Assembly (NCBI RefSeq): GCF_023821985.2
Contig: NZ_CP098805.1
Span: forward strand, 1-64,000
Source: Dyadobacter chenhuakuii
GTDB lineage: Bacteria; Bacteroidota; Bacteroidia; Cytophagales; Spirosomataceae
Direction: 5' to 3'
Length of the DNA stretch: 64,000 bases
This document shows positions 27,703 to 35,791 of the stretch, in pieces. Made by a program: the position numbers and the translations under genes. Below the pieces are notes generated by a model, which was not told the DNA's origin, ran no database searches, and saw only the letters and a program-made list of their open reading frames with translations. Numbering within the stretch: position 1 is the stretch's first letter; every line of letters begins with the position of its first letter.

Positions 27703-29334
27703 CTATTGATGAATGACCACTTTTTTGGTAATGGTCCGGTTTTGGGTTACAAAGCGGGCAAAATATATGCCAGCAGATAACCGCGGCAAATCGATCCGCT
27801 CGCGCGTTTCGCCCGCGACGGCTTTGAGCTCCTTTGAGAGCACAACCTGACCTTTGGTATTAAGCAGGGAAAAAGCCACATTGGAAACACCATTCATGCC
27901 ATTCAAAACAACATTCATTTCAAATGAGACGGGATTGGCATAAACATAAGCATCCGAAAGGACTGGCTCAGTGCCAGTGACCGTATCATTGAGATCAAAC
28001 TTGCAGAGAAAGACTTCTTTTCCTTTCAGCTTAATGTTTTTAAGCCACTTTTGATGCGAAACCACAATCTCGGTTTCGGCATTATCAGCCGCATAGGGGT
28101 TCTGGGCAGCGATGAGAATGTTGCTTCCTTTTACTACGCCGCGCCAGATTGGGCTTTGCCGCTCCATATGATCGCGCGCCGATTGCGGAATGACCAGCTC
28201 ATATGTTCCCTCAAACATATCTTTGAAGGCCGAAAGCCGGTAAAGTCCGTAAATAAAGCGCTCATAAGGCTCGTAGTTTTCCTGGCGGCTGCCCGGAAAG
28301 CCGGGGTTTTCCCAAAGCCATAAGCCCTTTGCTCCCGAGAAAAACGGGAAAATAGCAGTTGCTTCCGCCACAAATGGCGCAATCAGCGGCGTGTTGGGAT
28401 CATAACTGTCATGAATGCGCATCCATACAAACGGAATGATGGGTTTATCGCTCCAAGCGCGGTTGGCCTCAATGTTAAAGAGCAGATAGGAAAGGTAATC
28501 CTTGCCGATCGGGTTATCATAGCCATAATAATAGTAAGGCGAAGGTGTCAAAAACTGCTGCGCATCGTAAAAGCTGCCGCCGATTTTGCCAGCATTGTCC
28601 TGCACCAGATAATGTGTCCGCGCCGGGTTGGTAGTCCAGTCCTGCCAGCTGTTGGAAGTAATATTCAGCCAGGTGTTTCGCACGGGAACATCGCTGTAAC
28701 TGCTCAGCGGAGCGGTAACACCCTTGGCCCTGAGCCTTTTGGCCGCTTCGGTATACCACCAGCGCATGTCTCTTTTATAAGTTGCAAGAAAGTCTGCATC
28801 CGGCAAGTTCCGGTAATTCTGCGGGATTTGGCTATTAGATTTTAAGGCGAGAATGTCGCGGTCTTCACGCTGCATGCGCTCAATGTCCATACAAATAATA
28901 TCGCTTCCTTTGGCTGTTTCGGCATAGTTGTCCCAAAAACTGCGGTAAGCAGCCGTATCGTTTCCCCACGGGCTGCGCAGGGCATTGTCTGCCCAGGGCT
29001 GGTTGCCGCTCGATGTGGCAACACCATACCAGATCAATGCGCGCTTGGCAACAGGCAATGTTGCGAGCTCTGATCCGCTGAATGTGGCAAGATGGCTAAA
29101 TCCGTGTTTAAGCGGCTGCGACTGCGTATCGCCAAATCGCGTAGCATTGTAAACGATCGTAAAGGGCAGGGTGAATTCAGGGATTTTTCCCCATTCGATG
29201 GTGTTATTGGCCTTGACCGGATTTAGTATATAAGCGGGCTGGCAATCCTGCGCTAAAACAGCAACTGCTTGGGCCAGACAATAAAATAAAGTGGTGTAAA
29301 AAACCCTCACATACATATTGGTAAAATGGATCAT
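27703..29334 (-). CDS. Secreted T9SS-type protein, possible TIM-barrel hydrolase
   Basis: A 543-residue exported protein with an N-terminal signal (about residues 7-29, [18 protein letters not shown]); the ATG at residue 7 may be the real start. The body contains [10 protein letters not shown], a repeated aromatic stretch [10 protein letters not shown] and [14 protein letters not shown], a pattern reminiscent of (beta/alpha)8-barrel glycoside hydrolases, but I cannot assign a family. The C terminus (about 465-543) is a type A T9SS sorting domain, with [11 protein letters not shown] and the end [11 protein letters not shown]. The protein is thus sent across the outer membrane. It is followed closely by the DUF255 gene. 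Confidence 0.75.
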   Translation of the reverse strand: MIHFTNMYVRVFYTTLFYCLAQAVAVLAQDCQPAYILNPVKANNTIEWGKIPEFTLPFTIVYNATRFGDTQSQPLKHGFSHLATFSGSELATLPVAKRALIWYGVATSSGNQPWADNALRSPWGNDTAAYRSFWDNYAETAKGSDIICMDIERMQREDRDILALKSNSQIPQNYRNLPDADFLATYKRDMRWWYTEAAKRLRAKGVTAPLSSYSDVPVRNTWLNITSNSWQDWTTNPARTHYLVQDNAGKIGGSFYDAQQFLTPSPYYYYGYDNPIGKDYLSYLLFNIEANRAWSDKPIIPFVWMRIHDSYDPNTPLIAPFVAEATAIFPFFSGAKGLWLWENPGFPGSRQENYEPYERFIYGLYRLSAFKDMFEGTYELVIPQSARDHMERQSPIWRGVVKGSNILIAAQNPYAADNAETEIVVSHQKWLKNIKLKGKEVFLCKFDLNDTVTGTEPVLSDAYVYANPVSFEMNVVLNGMNGVSNVAFSLLNTKGQVVLSKELKAVAGETRERIDLPRLSAGIYFARFVTQNRTITKKVVIHQ

Positions 29335-29390
29335 AAGAATTGACCAGACAAATTCGTTACTTTTGCAACATTGAAATTTGATTTTTTCGG

Positions 29391-29488
29391 GGAAACGATT
29401 TCTGCGAAACGCTTTCCGGGAAACGCTTTCCGGGAAACGCTTTCCGGGAAACGCTTTCCGGGAAACGCTTTCCGGGAAACGCTTTCCG
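29391..29488. repeat. Tandem 14-bp palindromic repeat, seven copies
   Basis: Seven units of 14 bases run without spacers: 29391 (degenerate), 29405 (one mismatch), then five exact copies of GGAAACGCTTTCCG at 29419, 29433, 29447, 29461 and 29475. Each unit contains GGAAA-CGC-TTTCC, a five-base inverted repeat around three bases, so the array is a row of small palindromes. It lies between two divergent genes (the T9SS cargo gene and a lipoprotein gene). It is not a CRISPR because there are no unique spacers. Confidence 0.95.
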
Positions 29489-29564
29489 CGAATGGCGCAG
29501 ATTTCAACATAGTAATGACAAAGTAAGAAAAGAAATTGCCTGGAACATAAAATATAAACCTGAT

Positions 29565-30029
29565 ATGAGACGATTACTGCTTATTGCCCCTCTTTTTCTG
29601 GCCCTATTTCTGGTGGCTTGTGATAAAGACAAAAAAGAGAACCCGGATCCAAACCCGCAGCTATCTGAAAAGGACAAGATCCTGATCAATTATCCATGGC
29701 GGATGTCGGACGTAACTGACCTGAACGGTAAAACCATCCCTTTGAATCTTTTGAACACGCAGACGCGCGCCATTAAGGAAGTAATGGACATTCAGTTCCT
29801 TCAAAACAATGTTACCAAAGCCATTGACCAAGGCTCAAAGCAGGTTATCAACGGCGGGACGTGGTATTTGAAAAATGATGATAAAATGCTTGACATTAAG
29901 ATTTCGGGCTTTTCGGGCGAATTTGGTGTGGTGGAAATATCCAACAGCAAATTGAAGTTGAAAAGCAAAATGCCTGTCGATAAAGTTGAGCAGGAAACGA
30001 TCATGGTTTTCGAGCCTGTGATCAAGTAA
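29565..30029 (+). CDS. Small lipoprotein of unknown function
   Basis: A 154-residue lipoprotein with lipobox FLVAC (Cys near residue 19) followed by a charged linker (DKDKKENPDPNPQ). The body is short beta-strand-like (TWYLKNDDKMLDIKISGF, KLKLKSKMPV), resembling the lipocalin-like lipoproteins common in Bacteroidota, but no family is certain. It follows the tandem palindromic array and ends at a terminator. Confidence 0.7.
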   Translation: MRRLLLIAPLFLALFLVACDKDKKENPDPNPQLSEKDKILINYPWRMSDVTDLNGKTIPLNLLNTQTRAIKEVMDIQFLQNNVTKAIDQGSKQVINGGTWYLKNDDKMLDIKISGFSGEFGVVEISNSKLKLKSKMPVDKVEQETIMVFEPVIK

Positions 30030-30055
30030 ACAATTCACTTTTTGGTATAATTCAG

Positions 30056-30093
30056 TAAAAGCGGCCGGTTAAATCTGCCGCTTTTATTATTTT
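30056..30093 (+). terminator. Intrinsic terminator after the lipoprotein gene
   Basis: TAAAAGCGGC at 30056-30065 pairs with GCCGCTTTTA at 30077-30086 across an 11-base loop, followed by a T-rich tail. Confidence 0.75.
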
Positions 30094-30112
30094 GTACCAA
30101 ATTCAACCCTGA

Positions 30113-31426
30113 ATGAAAAAGAACGACCCAAAAATTATAAACGCCTGGTATATGTACGACTGGGCTAATTCGGTTCACGCCCTTGTTATCGTATCAAGCA
30201 TTTTTCCCGTTTATTTCAGCGCCACTGCCTTAAAGGCTTCGGGAAATCTTTTCACTGATTTTTTTGGGTTTCAAATCAAAAGTTCGGTGCTGTTCACCTA
30301 CACCGTTTCGGCCTCTTTTCTTATCACCGCGCTTCTTATCCCCTTATGCACTGCTGTCGCCGATTATAGTGGCAAGAAGAAAAGATTTATGAAGTTCTTC
30401 TGCTACCTGGGCGCTGTCAGTTGTATGTTGCTTTATTTTTTTACCAAAGACACCCTGGTGCCTTCCATCATCCTGTTTGCCCTGAGTCTGATCGGATGGA
30501 GCGGAAGCATTGTTTTTTACGATTCCTACCTGCCCGAAATAGCCACCGAAGACCGGTTTGATGCATATAGTGCGCGGGGATTCTCTCTGGGTTACCTGGG
30601 AAGCGTGCTGCTGCTGTTGTTTAACCTAAGCATGATCTTAGCGCCCGGATTTTATGGCATCACCGACAAAGCGCTTCCTGCCCGGATTTCTTTTTTTACC
30701 GTCGGGCTTTGGTGGATACTTTTTGCCCAGATCCCCTTCAAATATTTACCCGCCAATAAAGCCGCAAAGCAAAAGCCCGGAAACTGGATTTTCAATGGCT
30801 TTGCCGAGCTTAAAAAGGTGTATTTTAATTTGGGTCAACAGCCCTTTCTGGCCAAATTTCTCAGCGCTTTTTTCATTTACACCATGGGTCTGCGAACTGT
30901 AATGTACGTGGCAACGATCTTTGGGGCAACCGAGCTGAAACTGCCATCGCAGAGCCTGATCGTCACAGTTCTGCTGATTCAGATCGTGGGCATCATCGGC
31001 TCATTTGCATTCGCTTGGCTCTCGGGAAAAATCGGCAATATTTTCGCCCTGATGGTTGGCGTTTCGATCTGGATCGGAATTTGCACAGGGGCTTACTACA
31101 CCACTGAGGCCATGGAATTCTATTTTGTCGCCTGTGCTGTCGGCATGGTGATGGGTGGAATACAATCCCTTTCGCGCTCGACCTACTCTAAGCTGATCCC
31201 CGAAAATATCACTGATACAGCCTCTTATTTCAGTTTTTATGACGTAACCGAAAAGCTCGCCATCGTAGTAGGCACATTCATCTATGGCACGGTCGAATAC
31301 CTGACGGGAAGCATGCGTAACAGCATTCTGGCCCTTTTAGTGATTTTCGTTTTCGGACTGATCCTGCTTTCCCGAATCCCATCCAAAAAAGCTTATCATT
31401 ACCAGGTCCAGGATCAAGATCGGTAA
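30113..31426 (+). CDS. MFS transporter, UMF1/Atg22-like
   Basis: A 437-residue inner-membrane protein with about twelve helices. The N-terminal INAWYMYDWANSVHAL, the loop ADYSGKKKRFMKFF, the segment VFYDSYLPEIAT and the C-terminal GGIQSLSRSTYSKLIPE are characteristic of the UMF1 family of the major facilitator superfamily, related to the fungal vacuolar exporter Atg22. The bacterial substrate is unknown; amino acid efflux is an inference from Atg22. Confidence 0.88.
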   Translation: MKKNDPKIINAWYMYDWANSVHALVIVSSIFPVYFSATALKASGNLFTDFFGFQIKSSVLFTYTVSASFLITALLIPLCTAVADYSGKKKRFMKFFCYLGAVSCMLLYFFTKDTLVPSIILFALSLIGWSGSIVFYDSYLPEIATEDRFDAYSARGFSLGYLGSVLLLLFNLSMILAPGFYGITDKALPARISFFTVGLWWILFAQIPFKYLPANKAAKQKPGNWIFNGFAELKKVYFNLGQQPFLAKFLSAFFIYTMGLRTVMYVATIFGATELKLPSQSLIVTVLLIQIVGIIGSFAFAWLSGKIGNIFALMVGVSIWIGICTGAYYTTEAMEFYFVACAVGMVMGGIQSLSRSTYSKLIPENITDTASYFSFYDVTEKLAIVVGTFIYGTVEYLTGSMRNSILALLVIFVFGLILLSRIPSKKAYHYQVQDQDR

Positions 31427-31508
31427 TTAGCATGTTTGCAGAACCTTTTTTCGCTCAGGCTTACGTTACTATTAATGCATAAGAAAATAATATTAAACGA
31501 ATGCGCTG

Positions 31509-32099
31509 GTGAAAAGTAAACAATCCTTCATAAATCTCATATTTGTGCTAATGGCCGGGTTGCTATGGAATCCATGCTCGGCACAGAAAAAGTATGAACG
31601 CGAATTCAGCATTAAAACCGACGCAGTCCCGCAGACAGCGGCTGACTTTGTCAATTCCGTTTTTACGAAATCAAAAATTCATTGGTACAGGGAAGAAAGC
31701 CTGACTGGAAATTCCATCGAAGCGAAACTGAAACATTCAAAAAAGCGGTATAGCATTGAATTCGATGAATCGGGAAATATCCAGGACGTCGAGATCGTGT
31801 CGAGTATTGATGCCATGGAGGGAGGTAGCAGGGCCACATTAGCAGATAATCTGCGCAAGGAATTTTCACATTATAAGATCGTGAAAACGCAGCTTCACTG
31901 GAACGGGCCAGTGGCCGCATTGAAAAAATCTTTGCTTGAAAACATGGCTGCAAAGGGCGTACAGACCAGATATGAGCTGGTACTAAAAGGGACAAGGGAT
32001 AAACTGGAAAGCTATTTTGAAGTACTGGCCGAAGAAAACGGAGCGATTGTGAGCATTCATCAGATCGTTCAGCGCAACACGGATAATCTGATATATTGA
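31509..32099 (+). CDS. Exported PepSY-like protein
   Basis: A 196-residue exported protein (signal INLIFVLMAGLLWNPCSAQ) with GTG start; an ATG at 31501 is out of frame and closes at once. Segments such as IHWYREESLTG and YSIEFDESGNIQDVEI resemble the PepSY-like fold found in Bacteroidota periplasmic proteins. Its stop overlaps the start of the DUF2490 gene (TGATG at 32097-32101), which points to translational coupling. Function unknown. Confidence 0.65.
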   Translation: MKSKQSFINLIFVLMAGLLWNPCSAQKKYEREFSIKTDAVPQTAADFVNSVFTKSKIHWYREESLTGNSIEAKLKHSKKRYSIEFDESGNIQDVEIVSSIDAMEGGSRATLADNLRKEFSHYKIVKTQLHWNGPVAALKKSLLENMAAKGVQTRYELVLKGTRDKLESYFEVLAEENGAIVSIHQIVQRNTDNLIY

Positions 32100-32782
32100 T
32101 GTACAGATACGCTCTTAACTGTCTTTTTCTGGTAATGTTGCCCTTGGCTGTATTGGGTCAACGCAATTTCAGGACCGGTACGCTTCCGCAAATTAATGTT
32201 AATATAAAACTTGCACCTGGCTGGAAGCTGAATACAAAGCTGGAAGCAAGGCAAATATTCTTCGAAAGAGAGCCTGAAACAGCCCTCAGCCGCCGGCTGC
32301 GATATGAAAGAACCGATTTAAGCACGGTAATCACCAGGAAAATCTCGGCAGACAACACCCTGGGAGCGGGCTATCTGGCCAGGTGGGATGGCAAGGAATT
32401 CACCCACCGCCTCATTCAGCAGTTCAGTAATGTTCAAAATCTGGAAGTAATCAGCCTGGCCCACCGGGTTGTTACCGATGAAACATTCAGACCATCGGAA
32501 TCCCCGGAGTTTCGGGCGCGGTATCGGCTGGGGCTGGAATTGCCATTAAGCGGCCGGCAAATCGACCCCCGGGAATTTTACAGCAAAGTCAACAACGAGT
32601 ATCTGGGCATATGGTCAGAGGGCAATGCGGATCTTGAAATTCGCGGATTACTTGCTTTGGGCTACAATGCTACCGACAACAACAAAATAGAGCTCGGCGT
32701 CGAGTATCGTGTCAATGAATTCGACAATCCTTCAAAAGCCCAGCAGTTCTGGCTTACAATCGGATGGTTTGTTAGCATTTAG
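32099..32782 (+). CDS. DUF2490 family outer-membrane protein
   Basis: A 227-residue protein with signal peptide (LNCLFLVMLPLAVLGQ). It has alternating strands such as KLNTKLEARQIFFERE, RRLRYERTDLSTVITRKI and the terminal KIELGVEYRVNEF ... FWLTIGWFV, a pattern of DUF2490 beta-barrel proteins. The function is unknown. I start at the ATG at 32099, which overlaps the previous stop codon; a TTG at 32096 is possible. Confidence 0.75.
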   Translation: MYRYALNCLFLVMLPLAVLGQRNFRTGTLPQINVNIKLAPGWKLNTKLEARQIFFEREPETALSRRLRYERTDLSTVITRKISADNTLGAGYLARWDGKEFTHRLIQQFSNVQNLEVISLAHRVVTDETFRPSESPEFRARYRLGLELPLSGRQIDPREFYSKVNNEYLGIWSEGNADLEIRGLLALGYNATDNNKIELGVEYRVNEFDNPSKAQQFWLTIGWFVSI

Positions 32783-32976
32783 GTCTTAAAGAGCTCAATG
32801 AGCTAAGGAAGGGCCGGCTGCGCTGAGAATTTTCCCTTAGCATTATCACCCGTGCGCTAGCTGTGCAGCTTAATCTTGCTCACTAACAGGCGGATATCTT
32901 CATTTAAAAGTATTGGAGGCGCGATGATGGAACGGTTTTTTGATAAAGCAGAAATTTTCACCTAAAACCGAAATTT
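32783..32976. other. Intergenic region between DUF2490 and a small lipoprotein gene
   Basis: About 190 bases with no supported gene. A weak, interrupted inverted pairing (CTAAGG near 32806 and CCTTAG near 32836) is present but lacks a T tract, so I do not call a terminator. Confidence 0.35.
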
Positions 32977-33159
32977 ATGAAAGCGATCGTAAGAGTAGTT
33001 TCATTCCTGAGCCTGAGTGCACTTTTGAGTCTGGCAGCTTGTAATGGAAACAAAAACGCAGAAGGCACTGAGGGAAATATGGATTCAACAGGTGTGGATA
33101 CCATGCAAACGGAAATGGGGACAGATACAATGTCCACGGATTCGGCGGGCAGAATGTAA
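32977..33159 (+). CDS. Small lipoprotein, 60 residues
   Basis: A 60-residue protein with a clear lipoprotein signal (VVSFLSLSALLSLAAC, Cys near residue 22) followed by a short hydrophilic, Thr/Met/Asp-rich tail (MDSTGVDTMQTEMGTDTM). Very short mature lipoproteins of this type are common in Bacteroidota and have no known role. The clean signal and lipobox support it as a real gene despite its size. Confidence 0.65.
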   Translation: MKAIVRVVSFLSLSALLSLAACNGNKNAEGTEGNMDSTGVDTMQTEMGTDTMSTDSAGRM

Positions 33160-33188
33160 CCGGATCTATTATAGCGGACGTGGCGTGC

Positions 33189-33935
33189 TCATCGGGCCTC
33201 CGGGCTGGGATAGGGGAGAAACCTGTACAAGTACGGAGCCTTATGAGCACCTCCCGTCCATTTTTTTGCGATTCGTTCCAGTATGCCCAGGCCCAGCATT
33301 TTGCGCTGGAAGGCTGCCCGTAGCAGCTTTTTGTTTAAAATAGTCTCATAAAGTCCTTGCAGCTCGCCCATGGTGAACTGCTCGGGAAGTAAGTTAAAGC
33401 CGATCAGTTTGTGATCTAAATCCAGCTGAATGGTTTGCAGGGCTTTGGCCAGAATGTGCTCGTGATCCTGCATGAGCTTGGGAAGCTCGGTTAGATTGAA
33501 CCATTCACAGCTGTCCGAAATGCTGTCGGGTGTGGGAATCGCTTTGGTAAAATCCACCAGCGCATAATAACCCACCGATACGAAGCGGGCCAGCAGCCAG
33601 TGCTTGTCATCCGGAACAAAGCCGCGGGCAGCCATAATTTTTTTAAGCGGCTCAGTATCATGCCGACTTTTCTCCCCGAACGTGTAAAATTGTTCAAGAA
33701 AAATATCTTCCAGTCCCGTCCTGTGCAAAAGGATGCGCCGTGCGGCTTGATTAATGTCTTCATCTTCATGTACAAAGCCACCGGGCAAGGCAAAAAAACC
33801 TGTGTTCTTATAGGTTAGCAGCAGTACTTTCAGCTCATTTTTATGAAAACCAAAAATGACGGTATCAATTGCAATGCCGGGTAAATAACCGGCTCCTGTA
33901 AAGTTTGTTTCCTGTTTTTTAAATTCCTGATCCAT
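33189..33935 (-). CDS. NrtR-like regulator: degenerate Nudix domain plus winged helix
   Basis: A 248-residue protein. The N-terminal half is a Nudix fold (PGIAIDTVIFGF, ALPGGFVHEDED), but the Nudix box is broken: G53-x5-E59-x7-R67 is followed by I-L-L-H-R instead of E-U-x-E-E, so the metal-binding glutamates are gone and no hydrolysis is expected. The C-terminal part (FTMGELQGLYETILNKKLLRAAFQRK region) is the winged helix of NrtR/SdiA-like Nudix transcription factors, several of which control sugar use in Bacteroidota. It is divergent from a secreted carboxylesterase with palindromes between them, so it may regulate that gene in response to a nucleotide-sugar or related ligand. Confidence 0.85.
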   Translation of the reverse strand: MDQEFKKQETNFTGAGYLPGIAIDTVIFGFHKNELKVLLLTYKNTGFFALPGGFVHEDEDINQAARRILLHRTGLEDIFLEQFYTFGEKSRHDTEPLKKIMAARGFVPDDKHWLLARFVSVGYYALVDFTKAIPTPDSISDSCEWFNLTELPKLMQDHEHILAKALQTIQLDLDHKLIGFNLLPEQFTMGELQGLYETILNKKLLRAAFQRKMLGLGILERIAKKWTGGAHKAPYLYRFLPYPSPEAR

Positions 33936-33999
33936 GGCTTGCCTGCATTATATGGGCAAGTAACGAAAAGATTTGCTAACAGGCAGAATTTAAATTATC

Positions 34000-34020
34000 A
34001 TTGTAACATATTGATACAAT
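34000..34020. promoter_or_regulatory. Imperfect palindrome between the Nudix regulator and the esterase
   Basis: ATTGTA at the left and TACAAT at the right bound a 21-base imperfect dyad, with further matched C and G inside. Its position in the divergent intergenic region makes it a candidate operator for the NrtR-like protein. Confidence 0.4.
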
Positions 34021-34049
34021 ATAAAATTAATGTATGATTTATACTTTAA

Positions 34050-34061
34050 ATGTTGCAACAT
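34050..34061. promoter_or_regulatory. Perfect 12-bp palindrome ATGTTGCAACAT before the esterase gene
   Basis: A perfect dyad 16 bases before the preferred esterase start codon. It lies inside a longer possible reading frame, but the signal peptide favours the later ATG, leaving this palindrome in the leader or promoter. Confidence 0.4.
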
Positions 34062-34077
34062 GTCAAACCTTTATATT

Positions 34078-35718
34078 ATGCCAAAACAGTTAGTACTAGC
34101 AATTTTGCTCTGCGTAACCACTTCTATGACGCTCTTTGCCCAAAAAAGTAATCAGGTAACCGTCGAGAATGGGACTTTGGAGGGAAGCAGGGAGGCCGGA
34201 TCGGGGCTATTGATTTTCAGAGGTGTTCCATTTGCTGCGCCGCCGGTTGGTGAGCTGCGCTGGAAAGAACCACAGCCAGCCCAGAACTGGCAAGGTGTGC
34301 GCAAAGCGGACCAATTTGGTAACAAGCCCATGCAGAAGCCGATTTTTGGCGATATGGGCTTCCGCTCAAAGGATATGAGCGAAGATTGTCTTTACTTAAA
34401 TGTCTGGACGCCCGCCAAGACGATGAAAGAGAAAATGCCGGTCCTGGTTTATTTCTATGGTGGAGGCCTTGCAGCCGGTGATGGTTCTGAGCCCCGGTAT
34501 GATGGAGAGACATTAGCCAAAAAAGGAATTGTAGTGGTAACATTGAATTACCGGCTGGGGATTTTTGGCTTTTTCTCACATCCTGAGCTGACGCAGGAAT
34601 CTCCCAACAAATCTTCGGGCAATTACGGCTACCTGGATCAGCACGCAGCATTGCTATGGGTGCAGAAGAACATTGATAAGTTCGGTGGCGATCCCAAGCG
34701 TGTGACCATTGCCGGTGAATCGGCAGGCTCGATTTCGGTTTCGGTTCAGATGGCTTCGCCCTTGTCTAAGGACCTCATTGTAGGAGCAATAGGAGAGAGT
34801 GGGGCAGGAATTAACCCTACATTAGCATCTATGCCTTTGGCCGAAGCTGAAAAGATCGGTGAGGCATTTGCCAAAGGCGTTAAAACGGGCAGCTCGCTAA
34901 AAGAGCTCAGGGCTTTATCTGCTGCGGATCTTTTGGATGCAGCCTACACGCCCGGCCAGACGCGCACTGCCACTACGCCTACGATTGATGGTTATTTTCT
35001 GCCAAAAACATTGCCTGAAATCTTCCAGGCTGGCCAGCAGGCAAAAATCCCCATCCTGGTTGGCTGGAATTCCGCCGAAGTACCTTACCAGGTTGTTTTA
35101 AAGGCCGATGCGCCAACGCTTGAAAATTACAAGAAGGCCGTTAGCGGTTTGTATAATGATAAAGCAGAGCAAATTCTGAAATTGTATCCGGCTGCCTCAG
35201 ATGCTGATGTTGTCAAAGCGGCAACAGCCCTTTCCAGCGACCGCTTCATTGTTTACAGCACATGGAAATGGGCTGATCTGCAAATTCAAACTGGCGGCAA
35301 ACCTGTGTACCGCTATGTTTTCTCACGCATTCGCCCGGCTATGTCGGCAGCGATGGGTAATGCGAAGGCAGGTCTTGCGGGCGGGGTTATCAAGGGCGAT
35401 GCTGCCAAAGCTGCACCCGCGGCGCCTGCGGCAGTAGGAGCAGCCCACGCTTCTGAGATTGAGTATGCATTAGGAAACCTGGCTAGTAACAAGGTGTACG
35501 AATGGACGCCGGACGATTACAAAGTGTCTGCAACAATGGTAGATTATTTTGCAAATTTTATAAAAACGGGTAATCCCAACGGTAAAGGACTTCCTCAGTG
35601 GGATGCAAATACAGGCAAGGCTCCTGTTAAGTTCATGAACATTGACGTAAAAAGCGAGCAGCAGACAGAAAGTGACAGGGACCGTTATCTGTTTCTTGAC
35701 AAAGAATACATGAAGTAA
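34078..35718 (+). CDS. Secreted type-B carboxylesterase/lipase
   Basis: An alpha/beta hydrolase that cleaves carboxylic esters. I choose the ATG at 34078 because it gives a proper signal peptide (PKQLVLAILLCVTTSMTLFA); a frame to 34030 adds 16 residues of no signal character. The family marks are all present: the oxyanion region VLVYFYGGGLAAGDG, EDCLYLNVWTP, the nucleophile elbow GESAGS with Ser near residue 215, and a C-terminal HASEIEYALGN with the catalytic His. A Gly/Ala/Lys-rich loop (VIKGDAAKAAPAAPAAVGA) precedes the His. It is expressed divergently from the NrtR-like regulator and ends at a terminator. Confidence 0.92.
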   Translation: MPKQLVLAILLCVTTSMTLFAQKSNQVTVENGTLEGSREAGSGLLIFRGVPFAAPPVGELRWKEPQPAQNWQGVRKADQFGNKPMQKPIFGDMGFRSKDMSEDCLYLNVWTPAKTMKEKMPVLVYFYGGGLAAGDGSEPRYDGETLAKKGIVVVTLNYRLGIFGFFSHPELTQESPNKSSGNYGYLDQHAALLWVQKNIDKFGGDPKRVTIAGESAGSISVSVQMASPLSKDLIVGAIGESGAGINPTLASMPLAEAEKIGEAFAKGVKTGSSLKELRALSAADLLDAAYTPGQTRTATTPTIDGYFLPKTLPEIFQAGQQAKIPILVGWNSAEVPYQVVLKADAPTLENYKKAVSGLYNDKAEQILKLYPAASDADVVKAATALSSDRFIVYSTWKWADLQIQTGGKPVYRYVFSRIRPAMSAAMGNAKAGLAGGVIKGDAAKAAPAAPAAVGAAHASEIEYALGNLASNKVYEWTPDDYKVSATMVDYFANFIKTGNPNGKGLPQWDANTGKAPVKFMNIDVKSEQQTESDRDRYLFLDKEYMK

Positions 35719-35737
35719 AATTATAGTGTTAAACAGC

Positions 35738-35776
35738 AAAAAGCCCTGCATCCAGTTTTGGAGCAGGGCTTTTTTA
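35738..35776. terminator. Bidirectional intrinsic terminator
   Basis: AAAAAGCCCTGC at 35738-35749 pairs perfectly with GCAGGGCTTTTT at 35763-35774 across a 13-base loop. It lies between convergent genes and can end both the esterase gene and the rimP-nusA-infB operon. Confidence 0.85.
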
Positions 35777-35791
35777 TATTCGCTTAAACTA

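Noticed and set aside
29391..29488. CRISPR array
   Set aside because: The 14-base units follow each other with no unique spacers and no cas genes are present.
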